A DNA stretch of 25,450 nt from Spirogloea muscicola (lineage: Eukaryota > Streptophyta > Zygnematophyceae > Spirogloeales > Spirogloeaceae): assembly GCA_009602725.1 (NCBI GenBank), contig WELB01000448.1:1-25450 (forward strand). Direction: 5' to 3'. Positions within the stretch are counted from its first letter, which is position 1. Each line of letters starts with the position of its first letter. The notes under the pieces were generated by a model. That model had not been told where the DNA came from and did not search any database. It saw only the letters and a program-made list of their open reading frames with translations. The position numbers and the translations under genes were made by a program. Below, in pieces: positions 7,691 through 16,569 of this stretch.

Positions 7691-8185
7691 CGTCCCCATT
7701 GGTGATGGCCGCCCCTCCTGGGAGGACCTTGGGGCTACCATCACCACACCCTCTGGGGAGGGGTGACAGGTGAAACGCTAGAAGTTGTAGGCCGAGACCA
7801 GACACATCAGTCGGACCATTTCCGCCGAGAGGTCCCTGCTTGCCTGCTGCCGCAGCCGCCACCACAGCTCTGCTGCCGTCTGCTGTCTGCCGGTCTGCTG
7901 CTCAGCCCGTCGCCGCAGCTCGTCGCTGCACATTTGCCGGCCCTCCGTGAGTGCCATGGCTGCGCCCCACTCGGAGACAGCTACTAAGGCAGACCTTCAG
8001 TAGAGTCGCCGCCTTCTGGCAACGCCTCAGGTAAGACTACCGCTGCGCGGTATGCGCGAGTGTGCGCCGCGCCATGTGTGCTGGCGTCCCATCTGTTAAT
8101 GGGGTACTTCCTAAGTACCCTAGGTCCGCAGTCTGATTAGGACGTACTAACCCCTGACTGCGTGTATAGGGATCAGAACGTCACA
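7691..8185 (+). repeat. truncated 3' LTR of element B (other subfamily)
   Basis: Matches the downstream two thirds of the element C LTR from about 12420: GGACCTTGGGGCTACC, CACACCCTCTGGGGAGGGG, a TATA-less GCTAGAAGTTGTAGGCC, the CTG/CCG-rich leader and the GAGTCGCCGCCTTCTGG hairpin arm. It ends with GGATCAGAACGTCACA at 8185. The hairpin's 3' arm is damaged (GGCAACG). CAG|GTAAGA at 8028-8036 is a perfect 5' splice-site consensus. Confidence 0.75.
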
Positions 8186-8551
8186 CGACCCAATTGCCGA
8201 AGTTGACCATCTGTTTGTGGTTGTAAAATGTGGACAAGGACTAATTAGAGTAAGAATCTGCCCTGAACACACGCTTAAGGGTGAGTAGTCCTCACTAAGT
8301 TCGGCTGTAAGGGCTTCAAGAGGCAACCTCTATCAATCCAACCCCTACTTACACACTCAGGGGTTAGATCGTTCTTCTTGAATTGGGCTCTGGATGATTA
8401 GACGCGAATGCCCAACACAGTGAAGCACCACAACTATACGCAGCCAGTGAAAATACCTTGGCCAACAGGCGGCGACTCACCTTCTGGGCACGGGCCAGCA
8501 ACCGTCCCCCAAAGTCGGGAAGCAGTTACAAACTACTCACAGGAAGACCGC
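8186..8551 (-). repeat. debris of minus-strand LTR 3' ends
   Basis: Two overlapping similarities on the minus strand. About 8250-8335 resembles the 3' end of the 545-bp LTR class (AAGTTCGGCTGTAAGGGC against AGTTTCGGCTGTAGGGAT at 8602). About 8338-8530 resembles the 3' end of element E's LTR at 20474-20676 (CCCAACACAGTGAAGCACCA against CCCAGCACAGCGAAGCACCA). The first 60 bases match nothing else I can see. Confidence 0.5.
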
Positions 8552-9096
8552 TGTAAAGAACCTCTTCCGTACACACGCAGTCGGGGTAAGTCGTTGTTCT
8601 TAGTTTCGGCTGTAGGGATTAGGAGCCAGCCCACTACACGGTGAAGCACTAGCGCATAGGTGCAGCTGAAGACAGGCCCTGTGGCGCCGCCGTCCGGTGG
8701 CAACTCCACCCGATGGGCGCAAGCCGCAGCTGTCCTCAAGGTGCGCAGCCACGGACTCCCGGCAGCAAGCCCTGCAGCAGGCTGCGGCGGCGGCTGCGGC
8801 GGCAGGCAGCAGCAAGGCTGCTCTCATGCTTCACGGGACCGAAGTTGTGTCGGGTCTCGCTCCAAGGCTCGTAGGCTACCCCCGTGCCAGACCCCCCTCC
8901 TGGGGTGTGAGCGAGTCGCCCCTGGCCTGCCCTGCGGCGAGCCAGGCCCCCCCTTGGCAGAATGGAACTTAGCGAGGATTCTTCCAGAACGGGCGGACGA
9001 GCCCGCACCTGGGCGGGCCAGTTGTCCATCGAGCGTCTGGCGGCCATGTAACACTAGCAGCACCATGTGGCAAGACCAAAGGGCGAGATCGTTAAA
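8552..9096 (-). repeat. 3' LTR of element F, 545-bp class
   Basis: Reads on the minus strand from about 9096 (TTTAACGATC, a mutated TGTAACGATC) to 8552 (TTCTTTACA). It is colinear with the plus-strand LTR at 23617-24161, which has the same length. It contains the CTCACACCCC promoter block, the CTG/CCG-rich leader and the hairpin at 8685-8702. The polypurine-tract block lies just outside its 5' edge (9097-9130). The 297-codon open frame on the opposite strand is a shadow. Confidence 0.72.
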
Positions 9097-9130
9097 TACC
9101 TTCCCACTCTGGTGTTCACGTCCTCGGAAT
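9097..9130 (-). promoter_or_regulatory. polypurine tract region of element F
   Basis: On the minus strand CCGAGGACGTGAACACCAGA is followed by GTGGGAAGG immediately before the LTR. It is the same block as in elements A, C and E, and sets the orientation of element F. Confidence 0.6.
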
Positions 9131-9139
9131 AACGAGAAC

Positions 9140-9900
9140 ACAGCCGACAGGTATTATGATGCCCTATGGATGCGGCCTCGACCGAGCGTAGAAGAATCAC
9201 CACCCCTAGCTAGGTGTTCCGAAAGATCAGGCGGACAATCTGCCAATTGGCCGCAGGCTTCACAAGATGTCTTCAGGCCCATGCACAAGCCACCAGATAG
9301 TCATGGGTCTTGTCTTAGGTGGTTCTTATCGCCGCAGCGAAAGCAACCTTTCCCCTCCATAGCTGGCTTCTCCCAGCCTCTCATGGGACAGATGTTCAGC
9401 CCCTCGTGGGCCGACTTCTTCTGTCCCCTCTCTGCCTCAGCAGTTACTCGGCCTCAAGCAGGGAGCGCTTGCCCAATACACTTGAATATGTATTCAGATT
9501 CAGCACCTTCCTGGCGTGCTCCACCAGCTCGGGCAAGTTGGCAAGGACTGTAAGGTCACGGAGACTACAGCGACTCACCTCCGCATCGGCTCGGGCAGCC
9601 CAGGCTCAAAGCGGTGGCACTAACTGACAGCCTTCATAGGCTCGTTGCGCAGCTTTGAGACCAGCAGCCTTGATCGCCGCACATGATCCTCAAAGTCTCC
9701 ACGTATACGAATAGCATCCCTCTCATTACAAGCCTTCAGCTCTCCATGATTCTGGCACATATTGGTGAGCGAGATCAAGAAGGAATTCAAGTGTTGCACA
9801 CCTCTGGCGTGGAACTTTTCTTCATGGAGTTCCACCACAGGATCGCCCAGGCAGCGAGCGGCACCATTATTGCCGTCGCATCCTGACCGGAGTCTGGCCG
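9140..9900 (-). pseudogene. gag: gag with zinc knuckle, element F
   Basis: On the minus strand, NERDAIRIRGDFEDHVRRSR and LLVSKLRNEPMKAVS (about 9623-9730) match the element B Gag segment VIRMRNNDFEDYVQRF. Further 3' in the gene, at 9304-9345, KGCFRCGDKNHLRQDP is a CCHC zinc knuckle. Its first two Cys and its His are in place, but Pro stands where the final Cys should be. Frames between are broken. No protease, RT, RNase H or integrase follows: about 170 bp after the knuckle comes the polypurine-tract block and LTR. This element therefore lacks pol, like element B. Confidence 0.7.
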
Positions 9901-10006
9901 AGGTTAGTGGGCGCTCGCAAGTCCAAGCGCAGGGTTGCCACGGTCCTGACGCATCAGATGTACATCAGCATCGACCCCTTGCAAATGCCTCTCGCCGGCA
10001 CGCGGC
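9901..10006. other. unassigned stretch beside element F
   Basis: About 100 bp between the gag remnant and an LTR fragment. I see no clear homology to other parts of the window; it may be 5' gag or leader sequence of element F, too decayed to align by eye. Confidence 0.3.
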
Positions 10007-10098
10007 CGTCCGAGCATACCAGGCCACTTGTCCATCAAGCGGCTAGCGGCCATGTAACGCTAATAGCACCATGCGGCATGACAAAACGGCGGGATCGT
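10007..10098 (-). repeat. 5'-most ~90 bp of a 545-bp-class LTR
   Basis: CCACTTGTCCATCAAGCGGC and GGCCATGTAACGCTAATAGC match 9017-9060 of element F's LTR. The fragment ends at GGGATCGTT, the LTR's TGTAACGATCCC start read on the minus strand. It is followed at once by a different LTR. Confidence 0.6.
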
Positions 10099-10823
10099 TG
10101 CAGCTGATGAAGTCCGCAGCGATGGGCTAGCAATGGGCTGCGGCAGCAGGCAGCAGGAGGGCTGCGCCGACGGGCTGCAGCAGCAGGCATCTTCAGGGCT
10201 GTGACTCTCTGTTGTGGGCCTCACTGATCTGGCCTGAGTGGCCCGAGTCTGGTCTTAGTTCTACTATATGGCGCTTCGTGAGCCACCGTCCTCAGGGGTC
10301 TCTGGAAGCCTCGCCTCAAGGCCCGTCTTCGTGGGCCCGACGAGGGGAAACTACTGTGAGGGCAGGTCGTAAGAGCGGCATTCTACTGGAAGAGGCGCTC
10401 TCTGGACATCACAAGTGCGTCGCAGGCGCGTCGCACGCGTCGCACGCGCGTCACACTGCATCACAAGTGTGTCACTGTTATGATGTAGGCAGATCCATGA
10501 GAAGCCGCCGAGCAGCTCCTCTTCTGAAGCGGCGCACCTGCGCGTCACATCGCAGACAGGCGCGTCTCATTGCCCGTCACCTCGTGCGTAACCTCGCGCG
10601 TCACCATTGCGTCGCATGCGCGTCCCCGCGCGTTGCACGCGCTTCAGTCGCGCGCGCGTTACTCGCGCGTCACTGGGGCTTAGGGCGTCACACTCGCACC
10701 AGTCGCCCATGCGTCACTCGCGCTACTGGGCCGCAGGAGTACATCGATACTGGGCCGCGCCACCGATACTGCATGTTAGCTATGGGTCGAGATTTATTGT
10801 CCTGTAACGGAGGGAACATTACA
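10099..10823 (-). repeat. LTR of element E type, 3'-truncated
   Basis: On the minus strand it starts TGTAATGTTCCCTCCGTTAC at 10823 and is colinear with E's LTR (22253 downward): a U3 array of CGCGTCAC-like units (about 10418-10725), then AAGCCTCGCC..GGGCCC and CAG/CGG-rich text to about 10099. The last ~200 bp of the LTR are missing. The 236-codon plus-strand frame across it is not a gene. Confidence 0.65.
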
Positions 10824-11340
10824 CAATTCTCTACACGTTTAAGCACAGACATTTGTACGGCGGGAGACTTGCCCTGTGGTGCCGCCGTCAGGCGGCAACT
10901 TCTTCTCGTGGGCACCAGTTAGCAGCCGACTCCAGTGGGAAGCAGCCACGGACTTCCAACAGCTATCCGGCAGTGGATAGGGTCGGCTGTGGCAGCAGCC
11001 AGCAGCAGGGTGCAATCCTCCTAGGCTTCACCGGTCTAAAATGTCGAGGTCGGGTCTCGGCCGAAGACTGGTAGTACTCATTCTCTATGCCAAACCCCTC
11101 CTCCAGGGGAGAGTGCAGGTTTCTATAGGGCTGCCCGTGGGCGGGCTCAAGGGACTTCTCTTAGCAGGGGGCACTTGGCGAGTACCGGTACACCCGGGCG
11201 TTCCGCCCGGGCCAGGGCGCGCCACTTGCCTGTCAAGCCTGTAGTGGTCTTGTAGCTTGGTGCTTCCGCTTGTAGATAGCTACATACACGGGCATGTAGC
11301 ATTACCAGCACCGTGTAGCATGGTGAATGTCTCACGACGT
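10824..11340 (-). repeat. degenerate minus-strand LTR
   Basis: GGGAGACTTGCCCTGTGGTG at 10862 and the hairpin TGCCGCC..GGCGGCA at 10880-10897 match the LTR leader of elements E and F. CATGTAGCATTACCAGCACC near 11292 matches the start region of the 545-bp class (CATGTAACACTAGCAGCACC at 9046). It is heavily mutated between these points. An imperfect palindrome CCCGGGCG..CGCCCGGG lies at 11192-11210. Confidence 0.55.
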
Positions 11341-12189
11341 GCCGATAAGCTTGTGCAGCTTCCTCCAAGTTGACCTATCAAGCGAGAGTCCAATCAGACA
11401 CGATTCGCTCGAGAACAATAATTGCAGTTTTCATACTCGTTCTGCAGGAAGAAGTGCTCGCCCATAAAGAAGAGGGCTGGCAACGCCAGCCCAAAAAGAC
11501 GCACAATGTCCAAAGCCAAAGAAAGAGGTGCCGTAAAAGGACTACACTACCAAACACGACAACGCACCAGGGAAGCTTAGTAGCCTCGAGTGACCAACAT
11601 CAGGTCGGAGTAGCTCGTTGCAGGGAAGGAAGCACTCCGCCGAGACCCAGAGGCAGCGGGTAGAGCACGTCCTGCTCGCGTGTGGACGGCGTGGGCAAGG
11701 GATCGTTGGAATGATATCGCCAGGCGCATGCAGAAGACCTGGGCTAACGAACTAGCGGCAGGATACCTAGCAAAATCCTTGGCGGACACCTGCATCGTCA
11801 GAGTAAGATGGTTCATTTGGGGCGCCTACTTGTAGAGGCGATTGACAAACACCCTGCAAACGAACACCGTTGCGTTGCCATCGCCAAAATCTGAAATAAC
11901 TCTGAACCCTAGACCCACTGCTTCCTTGATTACTCTCTGTGTTGGACACGGCACTTAGCGTTGATAGTAAGCCGAATCGTCTCCCAGCTGGAAATTATTC
12001 TTGGAGACTATGCTATAGCTTCGACGAAACTTCAAGTGCCACGTCAACGACGCAAAGTATGGCCAGGCGGCCGGCCTGCCCGGCGACGGCGGCATGCCAT
12101 GCTCGGGCATGCTGGCCAGCATGGGGCCTGGCGGGGCAGCCCCCGGGTGGTCTCCGCCGCGAGCCGCCCCTCCAAGGCCTGGTCCCCGG
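11341..12189. other. non-LTR stretch between element clusters
   Basis: No similarity to the LTR elements is visible. It holds an open stretch at 11614-11835 that may be a LINE-like tail. A palindrome-rich, GC-rich segment (GCATGCC..GGCATGC at about 12092-12114 and overlapping copies) lies at 12060-12180, just before element C. A short frame EEVLAHKEEGWQRQP at 11448 follows a CAG and could be an isolated exon, but nothing joins to it. Confidence 0.4.
11614..11835 (+). pseudogene. possible non-LTR retrotransposon RT C-terminus
   Basis: An ATG-less open frame ends at TAG 11833-11835. It contains WARDRWNDIARRMQKTW and ANELAAGYLAKSLADTC, then VRVRWFIWGAYL. In an overlapping frame at 11654-11690 is QRVEHVLLACG, which resembles the 'xEHxLLxCP' zinc-binding tail found after RT in many LINE-type elements, and a frame change would join the two. 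This is a resemblance of pattern only. A host exon is an alternative. Confidence 0.3.
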
Positions 12190-12524
12190 TGTAACGCCCC
12201 CCCCGTTCGAACGAGCAAAACGGTCACGGTAAACGGCTTCACGCGCGTCATCCGCCAGTCAATCGCGCCATGCGCCAGTCACGCGCGGCACGCGCCAGTC
12301 CCCTGGACTTGTATCCCATCCGTCAGGCTCGCGCCACGCGCAGCCCGCAGTACGCGCGGCACGCCCCCCCTGTATCCTCATTGTGCGGGTCCGCTCTTCC
12401 AGGGGCCGGACCTTGGGGGCTACCCGCGCCATTCGTATCCCCATTGTGCGGGTCCGCTCCCTGGGGGCCGGACCTTTGGGCTACCCTCGTCACACCATCC
12501 GGGGAGGGGTGGCAGGTGGAACAC

Positions 12525-12530
12525 TATAAT
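12525..12530 (+). promoter_or_regulatory. LTR TATA box (element C)
   Basis: ACTATAATTAG sits about 25 nt after the GGGGAGGGGT block. The 3' LTR has GATAATGAG at the same place, a weakened copy. Confidence 0.5.
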
Positions 12531-12749
12531 TAGTATGCCAAGGCCAGACCCTTCAGTCGGACTAGTGACGCCCAGAGAGAGGCATAGCCCTGCTTGCCTG
12601 CTGCCGCAGCCGCCGCCCCAGCTCTGCTGCTGCCGTCTGCTGCCCAGCCCGTCGCCGTAGATCGTCGCGGCGGACATCGCCGGCTCTCCGTAAGTGCTAT
12701 GGTTGCGCCCCATCTGGGGACAGCTACTAAACCAGACCATCTGTAGAGT

Positions 12750-12767
12750 CGCCGCCTTCTGGCGGCG
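12750..12767 (+). promoter_or_regulatory. conserved leader hairpin (element C copy)
   Basis: CGCCGCC TTCT GGCGGCG forms a 7-bp GC stem with a 4-nt loop, eight bases before GTAAGA (12775-12780). The same sequence is at 18690-18707 in the 3' LTR. Hairpins of different sequence occupy this place in the other LTR classes. Confidence 0.7.
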
Positions 12768-12928
12768 CCTCAGGGTAAGACTTCCGCTGTGCTGTGTGAT
12801 GCACTTGAGAGCACCGTGTGCGCTGGCGTTCCACTATGTAGGGGGGTAGTTCCTAAACTCCCTAGGTCCGAACTCAATAAGGACGTGCTAACCCCTAATT
12901 GCGTGTACAAGGATCAGGACGTCACATT

Positions 12929-12940
12929 TGGTATCAGAGG
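12929..12940 (+). promoter_or_regulatory. primer-binding site for tRNA-iMet
   Basis: TGGTATCAGAGG starts 2 nt after the 5' LTR. It is complementary to the 3' end (CCA included) of plant-type initiator tRNA-Met, the usual primer for minus-strand synthesis in plant Ty3/gypsy elements. This is the best-kept PBS in the window and fixes the LTR boundary. Confidence 0.88.
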
Positions 12941-13515
12941 TGTCCTTGCATCTGGCTAGCCTCGTATATGTTGTGATGATACGACTGACCATGCAGGGTT
13001 CCTTCTGATGCTCTGCCACTGACTTGTCTGTTGTGACTTCAGGCCCTTGCGAAAGTGTAACCGTGGATCTGCATCGGCGGGCTGGTTGGTGCTGTGAACG
13101 CTCGCCGCTTCATACACGCATCCGGGGTCGGCCAACGTCAAGTGGTCCTCCACCCCGGCGGCAATCGCATTGCAAGGTCAGTATTTGGCCTGCGTAACCA
13201 CCTGCGGTTGGCGGATTGCCTGTCTTCATGACAAGGAGGTGAAACTGACCGCCGCTGGGCGGCGAAATCTGACGATGTGCCAGAGACTGGTCCGTACTTC
13301 AGTTTTGGCCCCTCCCTCAGCTGCTCGTGCTGCTTTGCGTTATGGGGTTATGACTTGCGCGCTACCATGGTTGCTTTGCTTGCCTGGTCGCACCAGCTTG
13401 CACAGTAACATTATGGTGGTATTGTCTCAGCGGTTTGTCTTATGCCAACCTATAACTCGATCCCTCAAGTTTGTTGGTGTGAATCCATGAGTCTGCTGAC
13501 TCGAGTGCGCAACCT
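12941..13515 (+). other. untranslated leader of element C
   Basis: Starts GTGTCCTTGCATCT like element B's leader and contains the shared segment at 13142-13400. TTGTGACTTCAG at 13031-13042 is a possible 3' splice site, the only strong pyrimidine-AG candidate I see between the LTR's GTAAGA and gag. Open frames here are not protein-like. Confidence 0.45.
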
Positions 13516-14450
13516 AATCCTTCTATGGTGGCAGTACTACCAGCTGAGGTCGAGGAGATGGGGAGTGAGATGGCGAGGCTGCAAGCGCCCGGCGCGAACA
13601 ACCTGACACCGCCGAGGCGCGGCGTCTTTAGCGCCTCAGTGAGCAAGTAGAGGCTGCAATCCCGAGTAGGAATCTGCTGGTGAACCGCGTGTTAGGGGTG
13701 TTATGCGAAGAGGTGCGGTGCGAACTCTGATTGCCCGTATGTGCGCGGGTGAGCAGCGGATTCGCCGCCTCAAGGTGAAGTAAGCCACGGCGTGCGGCTG
13801 GACGGGTTCAGCTGTGGCAGCGTGCCAAGTATGGTGGGCAGAGCAGCCTCACCGCCTGGCTCCGTAAGTTGACCGTGTGATTCGTGCTGTGTGAAGCACC
13901 TGTACCATCCCATGTGGGGATCGCGACCACGTACCTCACGGCGGATCTCGCTATTGTTTGGGATTCCACGAACTCGTCTTACCACCCTAGAAAATTTAAT
14001 CACTTGGGACTTCTTCACCTGCTCTCTCACCATTCAGTACGGAAAGGTACGTGCGGAGCTCTATGCCCGCAATAAGGTCGACGTCATTCGCATGGTAGGA
14101 AATGATTTCGAGCAGTATGTACGGCAGGTTCATTTGGTGTGATGAAATGCAATACGATGGGCGCCAAACATGAAGTGTAACGCTTCAAGGCTGGTTTCCC
14201 GCAGTGCGTGGCAGTGTTGTCCTAGTTGGACAAAGTCACATTAGAAGCTGTGTCATCCCTAGATGTATGTACAAAAGCGCTGCCATGGATTTGGCAAACT
14301 GGCTTTGATTTGGGTGACAAGTGGCGTGTGTGCCAGCGCGTCCTTGCTTGGCGCTGAACCATGCGTGCGTTCTCGTCAATCTGTTTGTTGTCGCGTGTTT
14401 GATAAGGACGTTCCCTGTGTAACAGCTTGCGGCTGTGCTGCTCGTTAGCA
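13516..14450 (+). pseudogene. gag: gag of element C, heavily broken
   Basis: An N-terminal coiled-coil-like stretch (PAEVEEMGSEMARLQAPGAN in broken frame, about 13539-13600) is followed by ATTYLTADLAIVWDST (13926-13972), the counterpart of ATYLSGDPAQWW. Then come TWDFFTCSLTIQYGKVRAEL and VDVIRMVGNDFEQYVRQVHL (to 14140). A C-rich stretch at about 14389-14435 (CRVFDKDVPCVTAC) is a decayed zinc knuckle. Many stops and frame changes are present. Role as for Gag of element B. Confidence 0.72.
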
Positions 14451-15324
14451 CGGGCTTGCTGGGACACATTAGACTTGTACTAGTTGGGCTCTCGAGTAGT
14501 AACGCCCAACCCAAGCTGGCATAGTTGTGGCTCTATGCCCGTGGAAGTTGTGGACTTTGTCGTGAGATCAGTAGTGTGATGCCTCAGCATGGGTGGCCCT
14601 GCTTTGGTACTCACCTTGCCAGATCTCTGGTGTTGGTGGCTGGCGCGCCCTCCATTTGGTTTGTGCGTGGGCACACTCCAAATCCTGGACGCTCGTGGTG
14701 CTTGTCACTGTAGTGAGATGAGGACTGTGGCTGGCCGCCATCCTCATTGACCTAGTGGCCTATGTGGCCCTGGTCAGCAGCACCTCGGTGTTGTCTACTT
14801 CCAGTACAAGTCCATGGCTCCCCGTAGCTGTTGATGATGTACGGCTACGGCTGCGGGCTAAGTGGGTGTGCTGAGGCAGGGTTGGCAAATGTTGACAATG
14901 CCCCCTGCAGCACCCGATGCCTGAAACTCTCTTCGCTTCTATGCTCTCTGCGGTGCCTCCGTATCAAGTCACTTGAATCGGGTATGGACGAGACCATGTG
15001 TGCTCCTATGTCCTGCTCGAGTGGTCTGTATGTAAGCCCGTATGCTGGGTGAGAAGATTGCGCCATTGGCCCAGCTATGTGCCTGAGTATCTCTGTGCAC
15101 TTGAGTAAGCTGCTAGCACGCGATGCCCTCAGCTGTATACTTGAGTGCATCTTGGGTACTCTGGGTGAATGCTCGTCTCCGCCTTCGGTTGTCAAAGGGT
15201 TGACCAGTATGGGATTGCTTTGATCAGCATCCTGGCAAGCTGAGCCGCAAGGCTGTACTTGAAGACGTACTCTCACACTACTTGAGCTTTGGCTGGACAT
15301 CTTATTGTGATGATGCGCACAGAG
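14451..15324 (+). other. gag-RT interval of element C, unassigned
   Basis: Here an intact element would carry protease and the RT N-terminus. I cannot find a DSG/DTG protease motif or a continuous frame. The DNA is GT-rich with many stops on the plus strand. The long minus-strand frame at 14845-15300 has no recognisable protein and is taken as chance. Confidence 0.4.
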
Positions 15325-15955
15325 TCTCCCCCTGACTCTGCTGTGAGTGTTGTATTCTCACATAGTGTAACTCTTGACAATTATCGCACGGTTCATCCAT
15401 CCTCTTAGTTGTGAAGTAGGCTGAATCATCGGATGTTCATCGAGTCTTAGCTCGGAACAAGCTCACTGTCAAGATACCATACCTTTTGCTAAGCAGTGAA
15501 GGTCTTTGGAATCGTCTTGCGGGACCTTATGTATAGCTCCCTCGCTCTGCTAAGTGGTGATGATCCTATTTGTCTCACCCCTGAGCAAGTTCCGTGATCG
15601 GCTTGTTGTAGGCGTCTCAGCTACTTCTGGTGCAAGATGCTCCGGTTTGGTTTCACCAAAAGCACTTGCCGGTGCTACTAGGTTGTGATGATGAAAGTTT
15701 TTGACCCCCTACAGTGTGACTCTGTGCTAGCTCACTTGATGGCAGACTGGTGTTCAGTAAAACGCCTGAGGATCACGTACTGCACCTGCTACATGTACTG
15801 CAAGTGCTGCGGGCAGATCAGGCAGATCAACCGTATGCTAACTATGTGTATAACCAGACGGGACATACGCAGGGCATGTTGTGAACAAAGACGGGATTCG
15901 CGTCAACCCCACCAAGTAGTAAAGGACTGTAGTAGTAGCGTGCCACGGGCTGTGC
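15325..15955 (+). pseudogene. reverse transcriptase remnant (element C)
   Basis: Scattered RT pieces: CSEQAHCQDTIPF-like text after a lost IDYRALN motif near 15450, then LTPEQVP and LRFGFTKSTCRCY around 15580-15680. At the catalytic YxDD position the sequence reads VLAHLMADW (about 15725), so the Asp pair is lost. LVFSKTPEDHVLHL in mixed frames lies at 15745-15790 and HVVNKDGIRVNPTK at 15878-15920. Element D keeps YLDD at the homologous place. RT would copy element RNA to DNA; this copy cannot. Confidence 0.68.
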
Positions 15956-16016
15956 CACAGTTGCGTCCCTTCTATTCGCAAAATACTTCCGTAAGTTCCT
16001 GTAAGGGTACGGAAGT

Positions 16017-16520
16017 ATGGCATCTCCTCTTACGAAGCTCACTCGTAAGGACGTCAGCTGGGTGTGGACGTCCGAATGCCAGAAAGCATTCGAGGATATC
16101 AAACGGGTCCTGGTGCATCCACCCGTTTTGGCCTTGCCTCGAGAAGGCGTGCCATTCGAAGTAGTATGTGACGCCTCTTTGATCGGCATCCGTACCGTTC
16201 TCTTGCAGGAGGGTCACCCCGTAGCATTGAGAGTCGCCTGCTTCGTCCTGCAGAGCGTAACTACACTACGGGGGAGCATGAGCTCCTTGCTGTTGTGCTT
16301 GCCATAAGTCTGTGGCAATGCAGTCTCGAGGGTGTTGAATTTACAATTGTAACGGATCATTGGCCGTTGACCTACTTTCAAACACAACAGCAATTGAGCA
16401 GGCGTAGAGCACAGCGGGCTTAGTGCATGGCCACATTCCGTTTCCAGTAATTGTACCGCTCTGGAAGTATGAATTTTGCGGATTTGGTGAGCCGCAACAT
16501 TGCAGGGGCTGCTGTGGCGG
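16017..16520 (+). pseudogene. RNase H domain (element C)
   Basis: MASPLTKLTRKDVSWVWTSE and CQKAFEDIKRVLVHPPVLAL are the standard RT-RNase H link. [20 protein letters not shown] follows, with the first catalytic Asp of RNase H in CDAS. It stays open to about 16305. After a frame change [17 protein letters not shown] (16349-16400) and MNFADLVSRN (16468-16500, the NPADxLSR motif) complete the domain. It would degrade the RNA strand during reverse transcription. Confidence 0.85.
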
Positions 16521-16569
16521 CTGTCTTGCACGCTTCAGGGTTCAGACCGCAGACGTGCGGCCTACTCTT

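Larger units (their letters stand above)
5511..8185 (+). mobile_element. element B: gag-bearing, pol-deleted LTR element
   Basis: Order: 5' LTR (5511-6407), PBS (6409-6420), leader, gag (about 6969-7642), a ~45-bp RT scrap (7645-7690) and a truncated LTR of a different subfamily ending GTCACA at 8185. Protease, most of RT, RNase H, integrase and chromodomain are absent. The flanks (CCAGT before 5511, CGACC after 8185) are not a target-site duplication. The two LTRs are only distantly alike, so they did not arise from one insertion; recombination between two related elements fits better. Confidence 0.7.
12190..12926 (+). repeat. 5' LTR of element C (737 bp)
   Basis: TGTAACGCCC at 12190 to GACGTCACA at 12926, with TG..CA ends. 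U3 begins with a damaged form of the CCGTTTG..CAAACGG palindrome (12203-12223), then repeats of a GCGCCAGTCA-like unit (12236-12300). A GTGCGGGTCCGCTC direct repeat occurs at about 12381 and 12441. The CTCGTCACACCATCC promoter block is at 12486, TATAAT at 12525, a CTG/CCG-rich leader follows, then the hairpin at 12750-12767 and GTAAGA at 12775. Bases 12578-12858 are identical to 18518-18798 of the 3' LTR. Confidence 0.9.

Noticed and set aside
8660-9553. 297-codon plus-strand open frame, the longest in the window
   Set aside because: It runs antisense through a minus-strand LTR and gag remnant; the translation is low-complexity (Gly/Cys/Ala-rich) and shows no domain.
10410-10730. CRISPR-like regular short repeats
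   Set aside because: Units of CGCGTCAC vary in spacing and sequence, have no uniform spacers and lie in an LTR of a eukaryotic element; there are no cas genes.
10212-10922. 236-codon plus-strand frame with many ARHTAR-like repeats
   Set aside because: It is antisense to the CGCGTCAC array of an LTR; the repeats reflect the DNA array, not a protein.
12094-12660. 188-codon plus-strand frame
   Set aside because: It spans the element C LTR boundary and promoter; it is GC-rich chance coding.
14845-15300. 151-codon minus-strand frame in element C
   Set aside because: It lies antisense to the gag-RT interval; no protein signature, and homologous regions do not keep the frame open.
16017-16307. 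Host gene interpretation of the open frame
   Set aside because: SPLTKLTRKD and CDASLIG motifs are typical retroelement RNase H, and the same sequence recurs in element D at 19735-19912.
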